Positions 18,779 through 27,090 are shown, numbered from the stretch's first letter. The stretch is DNA of 64,000 bases from Algoriphagus iocasae (GCF_014206875.1 NZ_JACIJO010000001.1:1054001-1118000); one strand, 5' to 3'. Notes: generated by a model not told the origin, from the sequence alone. A program made the numbers and translations.

Positions 18779-20015
18779 GCAGTATTTCTCGGATAGCCTG
18801 GGATTTTAGTTCGCACTCTTCGTATTCTTTGGAAGCATCAGAATCAATAGTAATTGCACTTCCTACAGCAAAATAGAGCTTTTTTGCTTTTTGGTCAGCG
18901 ATAATGCTCCTGATAATCACAGAAAAATCAAAGTCTCCAGCCTCATCTATCCAACCAAAAGCTCCAGAAAACCAACCTCTTTTAAAAGACTCAAGTTCTT
19001 CTATCAATTTCATGGTTCTGATTTTCGGAGCTCCAGTCATCGAACCCATTGGGAATGTAGCTTGGATGATTTCTTTGAATGAGACATTTTCTTTCAATTC
19101 TGAGCTAACTGTTGTGATCATTTGAAAAACTCTAGGAAGGGAATAGATGCCAAACAACTCATCCACTTTGACCGAAGCCACTTTTGAAACTTTTGAAAGG
19201 TCATTTCTGGTCAGGTCTGTGATCATTAAATTCTCAGCTCGCTCTTTTTCACTCTCAATCAAAATAGAACGATTGACAATGTCTTCTTCTGGAGTGCTTC
19301 CTCTTCGTATAGTTCCTTTAATAGGCTGACCAATAAGTTTTGATCCTTTTTTCTTTAGGAATCTTTCAGGAGATGCGGAAACAAGCCATTTTTCCCGAGC
19401 TTTAAATAAAGCCGAAAAGGGCATCGGAGAAGCCTTTTGAAGCTTGAAAAATGCGCCGATTGGATCCCAGTTCTCAAATTGTCCTTCAAAGGCCTGACAA
19501 AAATTCATTTCATAAGTTTCTCCTTCTATGATAAGATCCTGGATTTTCTTGACTTTTTCTAGGTATTCCTGACTAGTAATTAGAGCACGAAAGTTACATT
19601 CAGTACTATACTCAGTAAACTCGATTGATTCAATTTGCTTCCAAAAATCATCTGGTAGCTCAGTTCTACTTTTTACCAAATCTCCTTCAAATTTCAGGGA
19701 GATTTCAGGAGTAAAGAAACAAAGATCCGGAAGAGGAAGCCAAGCAGGATTTGAGCTTTCTAATTGTTCAATTTGATTCTTAAAATCATATCCAATAATT
19801 CCAACTTTGACTTTTTGAACAGATTTATCCCAAATTTCATTTTCGGTTAATTCCTGATTTCCTGCAAAGAAAAAGTCAGCAAAAGGTTCTTCCGGATATT
19901 GATAATCATTTCCCTGAAAAAGTGCCAAAAACCGAAAATGAGCATGAGCCCATGTTGTAAGTTTTTGATTGAAAATAGGAGAGGGAAGGGAGTAAGAAAA
20001 AGGGAAATCCATCAT
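18759..20015 (-). CDS. pabB: Aminodeoxychorismate synthase component I (chorismate-binding enzyme)
   Basis: About 418 residues. The catalytic half contains PIKGTIRRG; Lys in PIKGT is the marker that separates aminodeoxychorismate synthase from anthranilate synthase (PIAGT). It also has LMITDLTRNDLSKV, GSMTGAPKIRTM and the final VGSAITIDSDASKEYEECELK. It converts chorismate and ammonia to 4-amino-4-deoxychorismate for folate synthesis. An ATG at 20060 is in frame, but the first 15 codons would be read from the terminator hairpin of the upstream YceI gene, so the ATG pair at 20015/20012 is preferred. No PabA or PabC gene is adjacent; dinB follows with an overlap. Confidence 0.9.
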   Translation of the reverse strand: MMDFPFSYSLPSPIFNQKLTTWAHAHFRFLALFQGNDYQYPEEPFADFFFAGNQELTENEIWDKSVQKVKVGIIGYDFKNQIEQLESSNPAWLPLPDLCFFTPEISLKFEGDLVKSRTELPDDFWKQIESIEFTEYSTECNFRALITSQEYLEKVKKIQDLIIEGETYEMNFCQAFEGQFENWDPIGAFFKLQKASPMPFSALFKAREKWLVSASPERFLKKKGSKLIGQPIKGTIRRGSTPEEDIVNRSILIESEKERAENLMITDLTRNDLSKVSKVASVKVDELFGIYSLPRVFQMITTVSSELKENVSFKEIIQATFPMGSMTGAPKIRTMKLIEELESFKRGWFSGAFGWIDEAGDFDFSVIIRSIIADQKAKKLYFAVGSAITIDSDASKEYEECELKSQAIREILHGRSDS

Positions 20016-20023
20016 TGTAGGAC

Positions 20024-20057
20024 AAAAAAAAGAGGAATTCGTTAGAATTCCTCTTTT
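20024..20057 (-). terminator. Rho-independent terminator of the YceI-family gene
   Basis: A 13-bp perfect stem, AAAAGAGGAATTC (20028-20040) with GAATTCCTCTTTT (20045-20057), closes a GTTA loop. On the minus strand it is followed by eight T. It starts 17 bases after the YceI stop and lies just before the preferred start of pabB, so pabB needs its own promoter or read-through. Confidence 0.92.
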
Positions 20058-20073
20058 CATGAATGTAATAAAT

Positions 20074-20799
20074 TTATTCTGCAGCTTTCACATCAAGTGT
20101 AAGAGAAACAGTGTTGTAGATAAATTTATCTTTTGCCTTATCTACAGCAGTTGCTTCATCTCCGTAAGCCAGACCCCAAGCAGTTCTGTCAATATTAAAA
20201 CCTGCTTTTGCAGAAACTGCACCATTTTCCAAACTTACTGCAGCTGGGAATTTGATGTTTTTAGTAGTTCCTCTCATGGTCAAATTTCCACTGATCCAGT
20301 GAGTTGGATTAGCTGGAGAAAGTTCTGATGCAGCTTTAGGAGTGTTTTCAGTAGCAAATTGCTCCTGATCAGCTATCACATCACCAGCTTCAAATGGCTC
20401 AACGCCAGTAATTTCGAAAGTTGCTTGTGGATGGTTTGCAGCATCAAAGAAATCTGGAGACTGAAGGTGACCCCAAAGCTTACCGTAGCTTTCGTCAGTT
20501 TCTTCCATATCCTCAATCTTAAGACCTGTGATATCAAAAGTGAATTTTCCACCTGTGATTTCTTCACCTTGAACAGCTAGAGTTCCTTCAACAGCCGGAA
20601 TTTTGCCAAAATGCTGTCCTGCTGGTTTGTAACCTCTCCAAGCGATAGTTGTCGCTTCTGGTACGATTTCTAAAGTTTTTCCTTCTGCTGCTGCAACTTC
20701 CTGCGCTTCTGTAGTTTCTACAGTTTCAGATGGTTTGTTACAAGAAAATGCAAGCAATGCAGCTGCAACAAATAATCCGGATAGTTTAATAGTTTTCAT
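20074..20799 (-). CDS. YceI-family lipocalin-like lipoprotein
   Basis: 241 residues. The signal peptide ends LLAFSC, so Cys20 is probably lipid-modified. The YceI fold shows in TTIAWRGYKPAGQHFGKIP, the inner strands GGKFTFDITGLKIEDM, LWGHLQSPDFFDAANHPQATFEITG, then GNLTMRGTTKNIKFPA and the final FNIDRTAWGLAYGDE. YceI proteins are beta-barrels that bind long polyisoprenoid or amide ligands in the periplasm. A Glu/Ala-rich linker of about 25 residues joins the anchor to the domain. It has a good promoter upstream and a strong terminator, so it is monocistronic. Confidence 0.93.
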   Translation of the reverse strand: MKTIKLSGLFVAAALLAFSCNKPSETVETTEAQEVAAAEGKTLEIVPEATTIAWRGYKPAGQHFGKIPAVEGTLAVQGEEITGGKFTFDITGLKIEDMEETDESYGKLWGHLQSPDFFDAANHPQATFEITGVEPFEAGDVIADQEQFATENTPKAASELSPANPTHWISGNLTMRGTTKNIKFPAAVSLENGAVSAKAGFNIDRTAWGLAYGDEATAVDKAKDKFIYNTVSLTLDVKAAE

Positions 20800-20827
20800 T
20801 GGTATCGATAAAGGGTTGAAATTTTCA

Positions 20828-20859
20828 CAAATTTATATGTATATACATTTAAACTCAAA
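20828..20859 (-). promoter_or_regulatory. Bacteroidota-type promoter of the YceI gene (TTTG-N20-TAAATTTG)
   Basis: On the minus strand, TTTG (complement of 20856-20859) and TAAATTTG (complement of 20828-20835) are separated by 20 bases. This matches the Bacteroidota vegetative consensus TTTG-N17-23-TAnnTTTG. The -7 box ends 29 bases before the ATG. Confidence 0.7.
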
Positions 20860-20942
20860 ATTATTTTTAAAGTTTCATTTAAGAAAAGATTTTTGCCCAG
20901 AAGATCTTTTTAGATTTGATCAGCAAAAATATTTCGAAGGTT

Positions 20943-21452
20943 ATGGCATTAATTATTCCAGTCAATGAAAAAGAACCGCAAATAGGCGAAAATTGTTGGT
21001 TGGCCCCTAATGCAACGCTTGTAGGGGATGTACAAATGGGGAATAATTGTACAGTTTGGTTTAATGCGGTGTTGCGAGGAGATGTACATTTTATAAAAAT
21101 CGGAGATGAAACCAATATCCAAGATGGTGCGGTGATCCATTGCACCTACCAAAAATTTCCCACTATCATTGGTAATAAAGTATCTATCGCTCATAATGCG
21201 GTAGTTCATGGTTGTACTATTCACGATCGGGTTTTGATCGGGATGGGAGCAATCGTAATGGATGGAGCAGTGGTAAATTCTGGAGCTGTTATAGCTGCCG
21301 GCGCAGTAGTGTTAGCAGGTACTATAGTGGAGGCTAATTCAATTTATGCCGGTATGCCTGCGAAAAAAGTAAAAGATACCGGAGAGGCGATGCAAGGGGT
21401 AATTGACCGTACAGCCAAAAATTATCCTATGTATGCTGGTTGGTTTAAATAA
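20943..21452 (+). CDS. Gamma-class carbonic anhydrase family protein (left-handed beta-helix)
   Basis: 169 residues from the ATG at 20943, preceded by GAAGG; an in-frame TTG at 20916 is rejected. The sequence is built of hexapeptide repeats ([LIV]-G-x-x-x-x) typical of a trimeric left-handed beta-helix: NATLVGDVQMGNNCTVWF, VLRGDV, IGDETNIQDGAVIHC, then SIAHNAVVHGCTIHD. The three zinc-ligand histidines fit His in VIHC and the two in IAHNAVVHG. The family includes Cam-type carbonic anhydrases and PaaY/CaiE-like proteins; activity varies. Cytoplasmic. It stands alone on the plus strand. Confidence 0.92.
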   Translation: MALIIPVNEKEPQIGENCWLAPNATLVGDVQMGNNCTVWFNAVLRGDVHFIKIGDETNIQDGAVIHCTYQKFPTIIGNKVSIAHNAVVHGCTIHDRVLIGMGAIVMDGAVVNSGAVIAAGAVVLAGTIVEANSIYAGMPAKKVKDTGEAMQGVIDRTAKNYPMYAGWFK

Positions 21453-21542
21453 AGTATTTGGAACTTTTTAAATAGGACAAAAAACACTTTATTTGTCATA
21501 ATCTTTTTTATTCATTGTTTCAAGTTTTTTTTAACAGTTTTT

Positions 21543-22061
21543 ATGTCTACTAAAATGATTTTTTCTTCTCTCAAAAAGAGATCAGTTCTTTTATTTCTGA
21601 CATCTCTATTCATCTTGTTTAATTTATTATTGAATTATTATCTCCCAGCAGAATATGCGCTTGATTTGAAATTTGCTTATACAGTGGATCAGGCATATGC
21701 AGCACTAGGTAGTTTATCGAAACCTGATCGGGAAATTTATAAAGTAGGTTTACTGGCCTTAGATTTTCCATACCTGGTAGTGTATGGTTTGTTGGCGACA
21801 GGGATTCTGTATTTCCTTTGGGGAAATAAAAAACTGGTAGTGATCCCTTTAATCATTATGTTTTTTGATTTCGTAGAAAATATTCTAATTATCAATCTCA
21901 TTAATAATTTCCCCTCTCAAAAGCCCTTATTAGCCTGGGTCACTTCCTTTTGTACTACTAGTAAATGGATTTTTGTAGGCTTGCTATTTTTCCTCTTGAT
22001 CATCGGTGTTTCCAGAATGATTCGACTAAGTAATAAACCCTTTATTTCTTTCTTTAAATAA
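21543..22061 (+). CDS. Four-segment integral membrane protein, unknown function
   Basis: 172 residues. Hydrophobic segments lie at about 14-33, 75-95, 97-116 and 139-155; the loop between the first two is polar (LKFAYTVDQAYAALGSLSKPDREIYK). The motif FFDFVENILI in segment 3 places acidic residues inside the membrane, which may be functional. No transporter or enzyme signature is recognised. It stands alone, with a terminator-like hairpin after it and the amidoligase operon 116 bases downstream, so a link to that operon is possible but not shown. Confidence 0.7.
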   Translation: MSTKMIFSSLKKRSVLLFLTSLFILFNLLLNYYLPAEYALDLKFAYTVDQAYAALGSLSKPDREIYKVGLLALDFPYLVVYGLLATGILYFLWGNKKLVVIPLIIMFFDFVENILIINLINNFPSQKPLLAWVTSFCTTSKWIFVGLLFFLLIIGVSRMIRLSNKPFISFFK

Positions 22062-22117
22062 AACATCATAAAAATATAATGCTCTGTAAGTTTCAGGGCT
22101 TTGGTTTTTGATGTTTT
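22060..22117 (+). terminator. Terminator-like stem-loop after the membrane-protein gene
   Basis: A hairpin GCTCTG (22081-22086) TAAGTTT CAGGGC (22094-22099), with one G-T pair, is followed by TTTGGTTTTTG. An outer pair of arms, AAAACATCA (22060-22068) and TGATGTTTT (22109-22117), can extend the structure and is followed by T residues. Confidence 0.6.
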
Positions 22118-22134
22118 TTGACTTATTTGATTGA

Positions 22135-22149
22135 AAGTGGGATCCACTT
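22135..22149. promoter_or_regulatory. Short inverted repeat AAGTGG-GAT-CCACTT before the amidoligase operon
   Basis: Six-base arms at 22135-22140 and 22144-22149 are perfect complements around GAT. The element ends 28 bases before the first ATG of the operon, where an operator could act. Short symmetric sites of this size occur by chance, so this is tentative. Confidence 0.3.
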
Positions 22150-22177
22150 AATTGATTGGTATTCAAAATCAAATTAG

Positions 22178-22891
22178 ATGAAAGAAGAATATTTCAAGTG
22201 GTTCTCAAATTTCCTTCAAAGGGATGTTCAGATGCTTGTTTTTGGACATGCAGGCTATCCGGTCGTACTTTTTCCGACCTCCAAAGGATCCTTTCATGAG
22301 AACAGGGATATGGGGCTTATTACATCCGCTCAATGGTATATTGAGCAAGGCCTGATCCAGATTTACTGTCCAGAAAGCAATGATGCCCAAAGCTTCTATA
22401 ATAAAAGTGTCCATCCGCATCAGCGAATCGAGCAGCATGTGGCCTATGATAAAATGATCTGTCATGAACTGGTAGAGAGGATACGGCTAAATACAAGGGT
22501 AGGGAAAGTAGTGACAGCTGGATGCAGTTTTGGTGGGTATCATGCAGCCAATTTTGCTTTTAGGCACCCTGGTTATGTGAGCCATATGTTCAGTATGTCA
22601 GGAGCGTTTAGTATTCGGAGTTTTATGGATGGATACGTTCATGACGATATTTATTATAATAGCCCCCTTGAGTTTTTGGGAGCATTACATGATAATGAAT
22701 TGTGGAATATGGATATCGTTTTAGGTACTTCCAATTGGGATATCTGTTATGATTCCAATTTACAACTTCATGAAGTTTTGAAGTCGAGAGGATTGCCCCA
22801 TTGGCTGGATGTAAGGCAAAACAGACAGCATGATTGGGATGTTTGGAAAGAAATGTTTCCTCATTATTTGTCTAGAATAAAGTTTGATTAA
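22178..22891 (+). CDS. COG4947-type alpha/beta-hydrolase (esterase), first gene of amidoligase operon
   Basis: 237 residues, no signal peptide, so cytoplasmic. The nucleophile elbow is GCSFGGYHAANFAFRHP with Ser117. His218 in NRQHDWDVW is the likely catalytic base and Asp188 (TSNWD) or Asp192 the acid. The N-terminus MLVFGHAGYPVVLFPTSKGSFHENRD is typical of the COG4947 esterase family. It is the first of five plus-strand genes separated by 33, 17, 34 and 5 bases, three of which encode predicted amide-bond ligases. That context suggests it hydrolyses or releases an ester or amide intermediate of their product. This role is inferred. Confidence 0.85.
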   Translation: MKEEYFKWFSNFLQRDVQMLVFGHAGYPVVLFPTSKGSFHENRDMGLITSAQWYIEQGLIQIYCPESNDAQSFYNKSVHPHQRIEQHVAYDKMICHELVERIRLNTRVGKVVTAGCSFGGYHAANFAFRHPGYVSHMFSMSGAFSIRSFMDGYVHDDIYYNSPLEFLGALHDNELWNMDIVLGTSNWDICYDSNLQLHEVLKSRGLPHWLDVRQNRQHDWDVWKEMFPHYLSRIKFD

Positions 22892-22924
22892 TCAATAGAT
22901 TTAAAATCACCTAAAAAGTTTTGA

Positions 22925-23881
22925 ATGAAAAAGATTGGAATACTTTTCGGAATGGAGGATATTTTTCCTCAGGCATTTATTGACCGTGTCAATCAAATTG
23001 CCCCAACTGGAATCGTGGCAGAAGCTGTGAAAATTGACAAAGTGATTCAAAATCATCTTTCGGAATATGCAGTAATTATTGATAGAATTTCTCAGGATGT
23101 CCCTTTTTACAGGGCTTTTTTGAAAAATGCTGCATTGACCGGTACTGCAGTGATCAATAATCCATTTTGGTGGAGTGCGGATGATAAATTCTTCAACAAT
23201 GCATTAGCGGATCAATTGGGAGTTCCACTTCCAAAAACAGTTCTTCTGCCTTCTTCAAAGCATCCGGATGATACAACTAGTAAATCTTTTAGAAATCTGG
23301 CTGCTCCTTTAGATTGGAATGGGATGTTTGAATACATAGGTTTTCCGGCATATATGAAACCTTACGCAGGTGGGGGGTGGAAGAATGTGTATAGATTGGA
23401 GAATCAAGAAGAGTTTTTTCAAAAGCATCCTGAAACAGGACAATTGGTAATGCTTCTTCAGGAGGAGATTGTATTTGATGAATATTTTAGAGTGTATTGT
23501 TTGGGTGGTAAAGCTGTGAGAATCATGGATTATGAACCTCGAAACCCTCATCATTTACGATATGTAGTGGATAAAACCCCTTCTTCTAAAAAATTATTGG
23601 CGACGGTTAAAGATTATACGATTCGTCTTTGCAAAGGCCTAGGCTATGATTTTAATACAGTTGAGTTTGCGGTGCGAGATGGAATTCCATATGCCATTGA
23701 TTTTGGTAACCCTGCTCCAGATGCAGATGTCAATTCCGTGGGACAGGAAAATTTTGAATGGGTTGTAGAAGAAGCAGCAAAAATGGCAATTGCCTATGCG
23801 AAAGCTCAGAAGCCAGGAAAAATGAATTTGACTTGGGGTACATTTATTAGAGACGCAGCCGCAACCGCAAAAAGATTTTAA
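22925..23881 (+). CDS. ATP-grasp ligase (RimK/D-Ala-D-Ala-like)
   Basis: 318 residues. An N-terminal Rossmann-like domain (KKIGILFGMEDIFPQAF) leads to an ATP-grasp fold. Nucleotide contacts are Lys145 (AYMKPYAGGGWKNVY) with the Gly-rich loop 149-151, and the LLQEEIVFDEYFRVYC hinge. Metal ligands are Glu247 (TVEFAV) and the pair Asp259/Asn262 of AIDFGNPAPD. Such enzymes activate a carboxylate as acyl phosphate and couple it to an amine or thiol. The length and Rossmann start resemble the RimK/glutathione-synthetase branch. It is the second gene of the operon, 17 bases before the GCS2-type ligase. Substrates unknown. Confidence 0.88.
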   Translation: MKKIGILFGMEDIFPQAFIDRVNQIAPTGIVAEAVKIDKVIQNHLSEYAVIIDRISQDVPFYRAFLKNAALTGTAVINNPFWWSADDKFFNNALADQLGVPLPKTVLLPSSKHPDDTTSKSFRNLAAPLDWNGMFEYIGFPAYMKPYAGGGWKNVYRLENQEEFFQKHPETGQLVMLLQEEIVFDEYFRVYCLGGKAVRIMDYEPRNPHHLRYVVDKTPSSKKLLATVKDYTIRLCKGLGYDFNTVEFAVRDGIPYAIDFGNPAPDADVNSVGQENFEWVVEEAAKMAIAYAKAQKPGKMNLTWGTFIRDAAATAKRF

Positions 23882-23898
23882 TCCGAAAAGAACTTTTC

Positions 23899-25026
23899 AT
23901 GAAAGAAGGTGGGAAAAAGTTACCCAAATTCACTTTGGGTGTAGAGGAAGAATATCAGATTATCGATCCCCAAACCAGGGACTTGAGATCTCATATGTCA
24001 AAGATTGTGGAAGGTGGGAAAATCCAACTCAGAGAGCAGGTAAAGGCCGAAATGCATCAATCTGTGGTGGAAGTGGGGACCAATATTTGTGAAAATGTTG
24101 CCGAAGCAAGGAAGGAAGTTTCTTTTTTGAGAAATAAGATTTTTGAACTTGCAGATAAGCAGGGATTGGTAGTTGGTGCTGCAGGAACTCATCCTTTTTC
24201 AAAATGGCAGGATCAGGAAATCACAGATGACCTTCGATATCATGAGATAGTCAATGAATTGAAAGACATTGCCAGATCAAACCTGATTTTTGGTTTGCAT
24301 GTGCATGTGGGTATTGACAATAGAGATATAGCGTTGCAATTGATGAATCAAGCATGCTATTTCCTTCCTCATATTTACGCTCTTTCGACGAATTCGCCTT
24401 TTTGGGAAGGAAGAAATACTGGTTTTAAAGCGTTCAGAGCAAAGGTTTTTGCGAAATTTCCGAGAACTGGACTTCCTGAATACTTTGACTCGGTACAGTC
24501 TTATGACAATTTTTTAGAGATTTTGGTCAAAACCAATTGTATTGATAACCCTAAAAAAATCTGGTGGGATCTCAGGATGCATCCTTTTTTCAGTACAATC
24601 GAATTTCGCATTTGCGATATGTGCTTGACTGTAGATGAGACCATTTGTATTGTAGCATTGATCCAGGCGATTGTAGCTAAATTATATAAGTTGTTGATGA
24701 GCAATACGAGCTTTAATATCTACAGGATAGCCTTGATCAGAGAAAATAAGTTTCGTGCTGCGAGGAATGGAATTGAAGGCAAATTGATAGACTTTGGAAA
24801 GAAAACAGAGGTTCCCACACAAGATTTGGTTTTGGAGTTATTGGATTTTATTGATGATGTAGTAGATGAGTTAGGAAGTAGGGAAGAAATCAATTATGTC
24901 CACGAAATCCTGAAGAATGGCACTGGGGCAGATCAGCAGTTGGCGGTATTTGAGGAAACTCAGGATTTATCAAAAGTGGTAGATATGATAACCTCAAAAT
25001 TTCGACAAGGGATTCAGTCACATTAA
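23899..25026 (+). CDS. GCS2-type carboxylate-amine ligase (YbdK/COG2170 family)
   Basis: 375 residues, the usual length of the YbdK family. The ATP/metal motif GVEEEYQ lies at 14-20, followed by MHQSVVEVGTNIC and the second motif GLHVHVGIDN (132-141). WWDLRMHPFFSTIEFRICDM holds the active-site arginines. The E. coli family member shows weak glutamate-cysteine ligase activity, but the natural product of most members is unknown. In this operon it sits between two ATP-grasp-like proteins and an amidotransferase-like protein, a context more in keeping with a small peptide or amide product than with glutathione synthesis. Confidence 0.92.
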   Translation: MKEGGKKLPKFTLGVEEEYQIIDPQTRDLRSHMSKIVEGGKIQLREQVKAEMHQSVVEVGTNICENVAEARKEVSFLRNKIFELADKQGLVVGAAGTHPFSKWQDQEITDDLRYHEIVNELKDIARSNLIFGLHVHVGIDNRDIALQLMNQACYFLPHIYALSTNSPFWEGRNTGFKAFRAKVFAKFPRTGLPEYFDSVQSYDNFLEILVKTNCIDNPKKIWWDLRMHPFFSTIEFRICDMCLTVDETICIVALIQAIVAKLYKLLMSNTSFNIYRIALIRENKFRAARNGIEGKLIDFGKKTEVPTQDLVLELLDFIDDVVDELGSREEINYVHEILKNGTGADQQLAVFEETQDLSKVVDMITSKFRQGIQSH

Positions 25027-25060
25027 TTACATTTGCGATTGATTATAAAGTAGAAGAATC

Positions 25061-25894
25061 GTGAGAAAGAAAAAGATAAATCTGGCAATCCTGGATATGT
25101 ATGATGGTGAGGCGAATCAAGGCATGCGCTGCATCAAGGAAATTGTTGACAGATTTTCAGATCAAATATCCTATCGGGTTTATGATGTTAGAGGAAAAGC
25201 AGAATTGCCGGATATTTTAGAATATGATATCTACATTTCTACCGGAGGACCTGGAGATCCACTCGAAGGTGATGGGAATTGGGATTTGAAATATTTTGAT
25301 CTTCTCGATCAGATTTGGATCTGGAACCAGAACCATTCCCAGAAAAAACATATTCTTTTGATCTGTCATTCTTACCAAATGGCTTGCAGACATTTTGGTC
25401 TGGGTAAATTAAGCAAAAGGAAATCAACATCTTTTGGGGTGATGTCAATTCATAAAACGATAGATGGAATGACGGATCCTTTGTTCCAAAACTTGGATAA
25501 TCCATTTTGGGCGGTTGATTCAAGAGACTACCAAGTACTTCAACCTAATCATAAGAAATTTAATCTTCTGGGAGCGAAAATTATTGCTTTGGAGAAGATT
25601 CGCAGTCATGTTGAGTACGAAAGAGCGATTATGGCAATTCGTTTTTCTGATGAAATCGTCGGCACCCAGTTTCACCCTGAAGCTGATCCAGTAAGCTTTA
25701 TGGCTCATTTGAAAAAGGCGGAAGTCAGAGAGAAAATTATTGCCTCCAAAGGAAAAGCAAAGTTTAGAACGATGTTGGAACATTTAGTAGACGAAAATAA
25801 AATCTACAAAACGAACGAAACACTCATTCCGAACTTTTTAGAACAATCCATAAGAAAAATAAAGACTGCAAAAACACCCTCACTTATTATCTAA
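25061..25894 (+). CDS. Class I glutamine-amidotransferase-like protein
   Basis: 277 residues from a GTG start. The oxyanion strand STGGPGDP (60-67) and the elbow LLICHSYQMA with nucleophile Cys102 are present, and the catalytic His205-x-Glu207 is in GTQFHPEADP, so the Cys-His-Glu triad is complete. The elbow reads ICHSYQ rather than the common GxCxG, which hints at a divergent substrate. Beyond about 225 there is an extra helical C-terminal tail rich in Lys. No synthase domain is fused. It may deliver ammonia to a partner ligase or cleave a gamma-glutamyl bond in the product. It is the fourth gene of the operon. Confidence 0.85.
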   Translation: MRKKKINLAILDMYDGEANQGMRCIKEIVDRFSDQISYRVYDVRGKAELPDILEYDIYISTGGPGDPLEGDGNWDLKYFDLLDQIWIWNQNHSQKKHILLICHSYQMACRHFGLGKLSKRKSTSFGVMSIHKTIDGMTDPLFQNLDNPFWAVDSRDYQVLQPNHKKFNLLGAKIIALEKIRSHVEYERAIMAIRFSDEIVGTQFHPEADPVSFMAHLKKAEVREKIIASKGKAKFRTMLEHLVDENKIYKTNETLIPNFLEQSIRKIKTAKTPSLII

Positions 25895-25899
25895 ATTCT

Positions 25900-27090
25900 A
25901 TGATTCAGTCCTTTAGAGAACAGTTTAATGCATCATTTACCCCCGAGAAATATGATGCTTTTTTAAAGGACATAGCGGGTGATTTTAATTTTGCGCCGAC
26001 ATTTAGAATTGCAGAAACTCCTTTTTTTATTCCTGTAGAGTTAAAAAAACAGATTCAGCAAGGATGTGAAGAGGTCATCTCTTTTATCAAAAAATCAGAT
26101 TTTAAAAGCCTCACTCAGCGATCGATTGATTTAAATACCTCAGTTCCGAATGAGGATTCCCATTCTCAATTTCTTGCGATAGATTTTGGAGTCTGTGAAG
26201 AGAATGGAAAGATTGTACCCAAGTTGATCGAAATCCAGGGCTTTCCATCTGTTTTCAATTTCCAGTATCATCTCTTTCAAAAGTTTTTAAAATTCTATCC
26301 ATTTTTGAAGGATACTACTCCTTATCTCAATGGATTTAATGAGTCTACATTTCTGGATCTTTTGAGAAAAGTAGTTCTAAAAGACTTCAAACCCGAGGAA
26401 GTCGTTTTGCTGGAAATTGAGCCGGAAAAGCAAAACACAAAGATAGATTTCTATTACTGTAAACATGATTTAGGGATTCCTGTAGTTTGTGTTACCGAGG
26501 TCATCAAAGAAGGTAAAATGCTATTTTATTTGAATTCTGTCGGAGAAAAAATTCAGATCAAAAGGATTTACAATAGAGTGATTTTTGATGAATTGGATTT
26601 GAGAAAAGACTTAAAACTTGCCTTCAGTTTTGAAGAAGAATTAGATATAGAATGGGCAGGTCATCCAAATTGGTATACGAGGATTTCGAAGTTTATTCTT
26701 CCTTATTTAAAAGGGCCATATTTTATTGAAAGTAGACTCTTAAGTGAAATAAAGGAGATTCCAACTGATCTTGAGAATTATGTCTTGAAGCCTTTATTCT
26801 CCTTTTCGGGAAGTGGAGTGAAATTTCATGTCACCCAGCAAGATATTGACGAAGTGAAAGAAAAAGACATGTTTTTACTTCAAAAGAAAGTGCATTATGC
26901 TCCTGTGATCCAAGCACCTGATGGAAAAGTAAAGGTAGAAGTCAGGATTTTAGCCCTTTGGCCAGAGAAAGATGAAAGTCCTACGTTGGTGGCAAATCTG
27001 GCTCGACTGAGCAGAGGTGAAATGGTAGGTGTAAAATTCAATAAAGATAAAGACTGGGTAGGCGGATCTATCGGGTTATTCCAAAAGTAA
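25900..27090 (+). CDS. ATP-grasp-like protein of unknown specificity, last gene of amidoligase operon
   Basis: 396 residues, starting five bases after the amidotransferase-like stop. The N-terminal half contains LAIDFGVCEENGKI and PKLIEIQGFPSVFNFQ (about 92-122). The C-terminal half has YVLKPLFSFSGSGVKF, with Lys297 and a Ser/Gly-rich loop (301-306) resembling the ATP-grasp nucleotide loop, then VEVRILALWP (346-355) and NLARLSRGEMVG (366-377). The order of elements resembles circularly permuted ATP-grasp proteins, although this cannot be proven without a structure prediction. Together with the other ligases it may add a second residue to the product. A bidirectional terminator follows at once. 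Confidence 0.75.
   Translation: MIQSFREQFNASFTPEKYDAFLKDIAGDFNFAPTFRIAETPFFIPVELKKQIQQGCEEVISFIKKSDFKSLTQRSIDLNTSVPNEDSHSQFLAIDFGVCEENGKIVPKLIEIQGFPSVFNFQYHLFQKFLKFYPFLKDTTPYLNGFNESTFLDLLRKVVLKDFKPEEVVLLEIEPEKQNTKIDFYYCKHDLGIPVVCVTEVIKEGKMLFYLNSVGEKIQIKRIYNRVIFDELDLRKDLKLAFSFEEELDIEWAGHPNWYTRISKFILPYLKGPYFIESRLLSEIKEIPTDLENYVLKPLFSFSGSGVKFHVTQQDIDEVKEKDMFLLQKKVHYAPVIQAPDGKVKVEVRILALWPEKDESPTLVANLARLSRGEMVGVKFNKDKDWVGGSIGLFQK

Noticed and set aside
20016-20060. Upstream start for the pabB gene
   Set aside because: These 15 codons read through the terminator hairpin of the YceI gene and add no conserved sequence.
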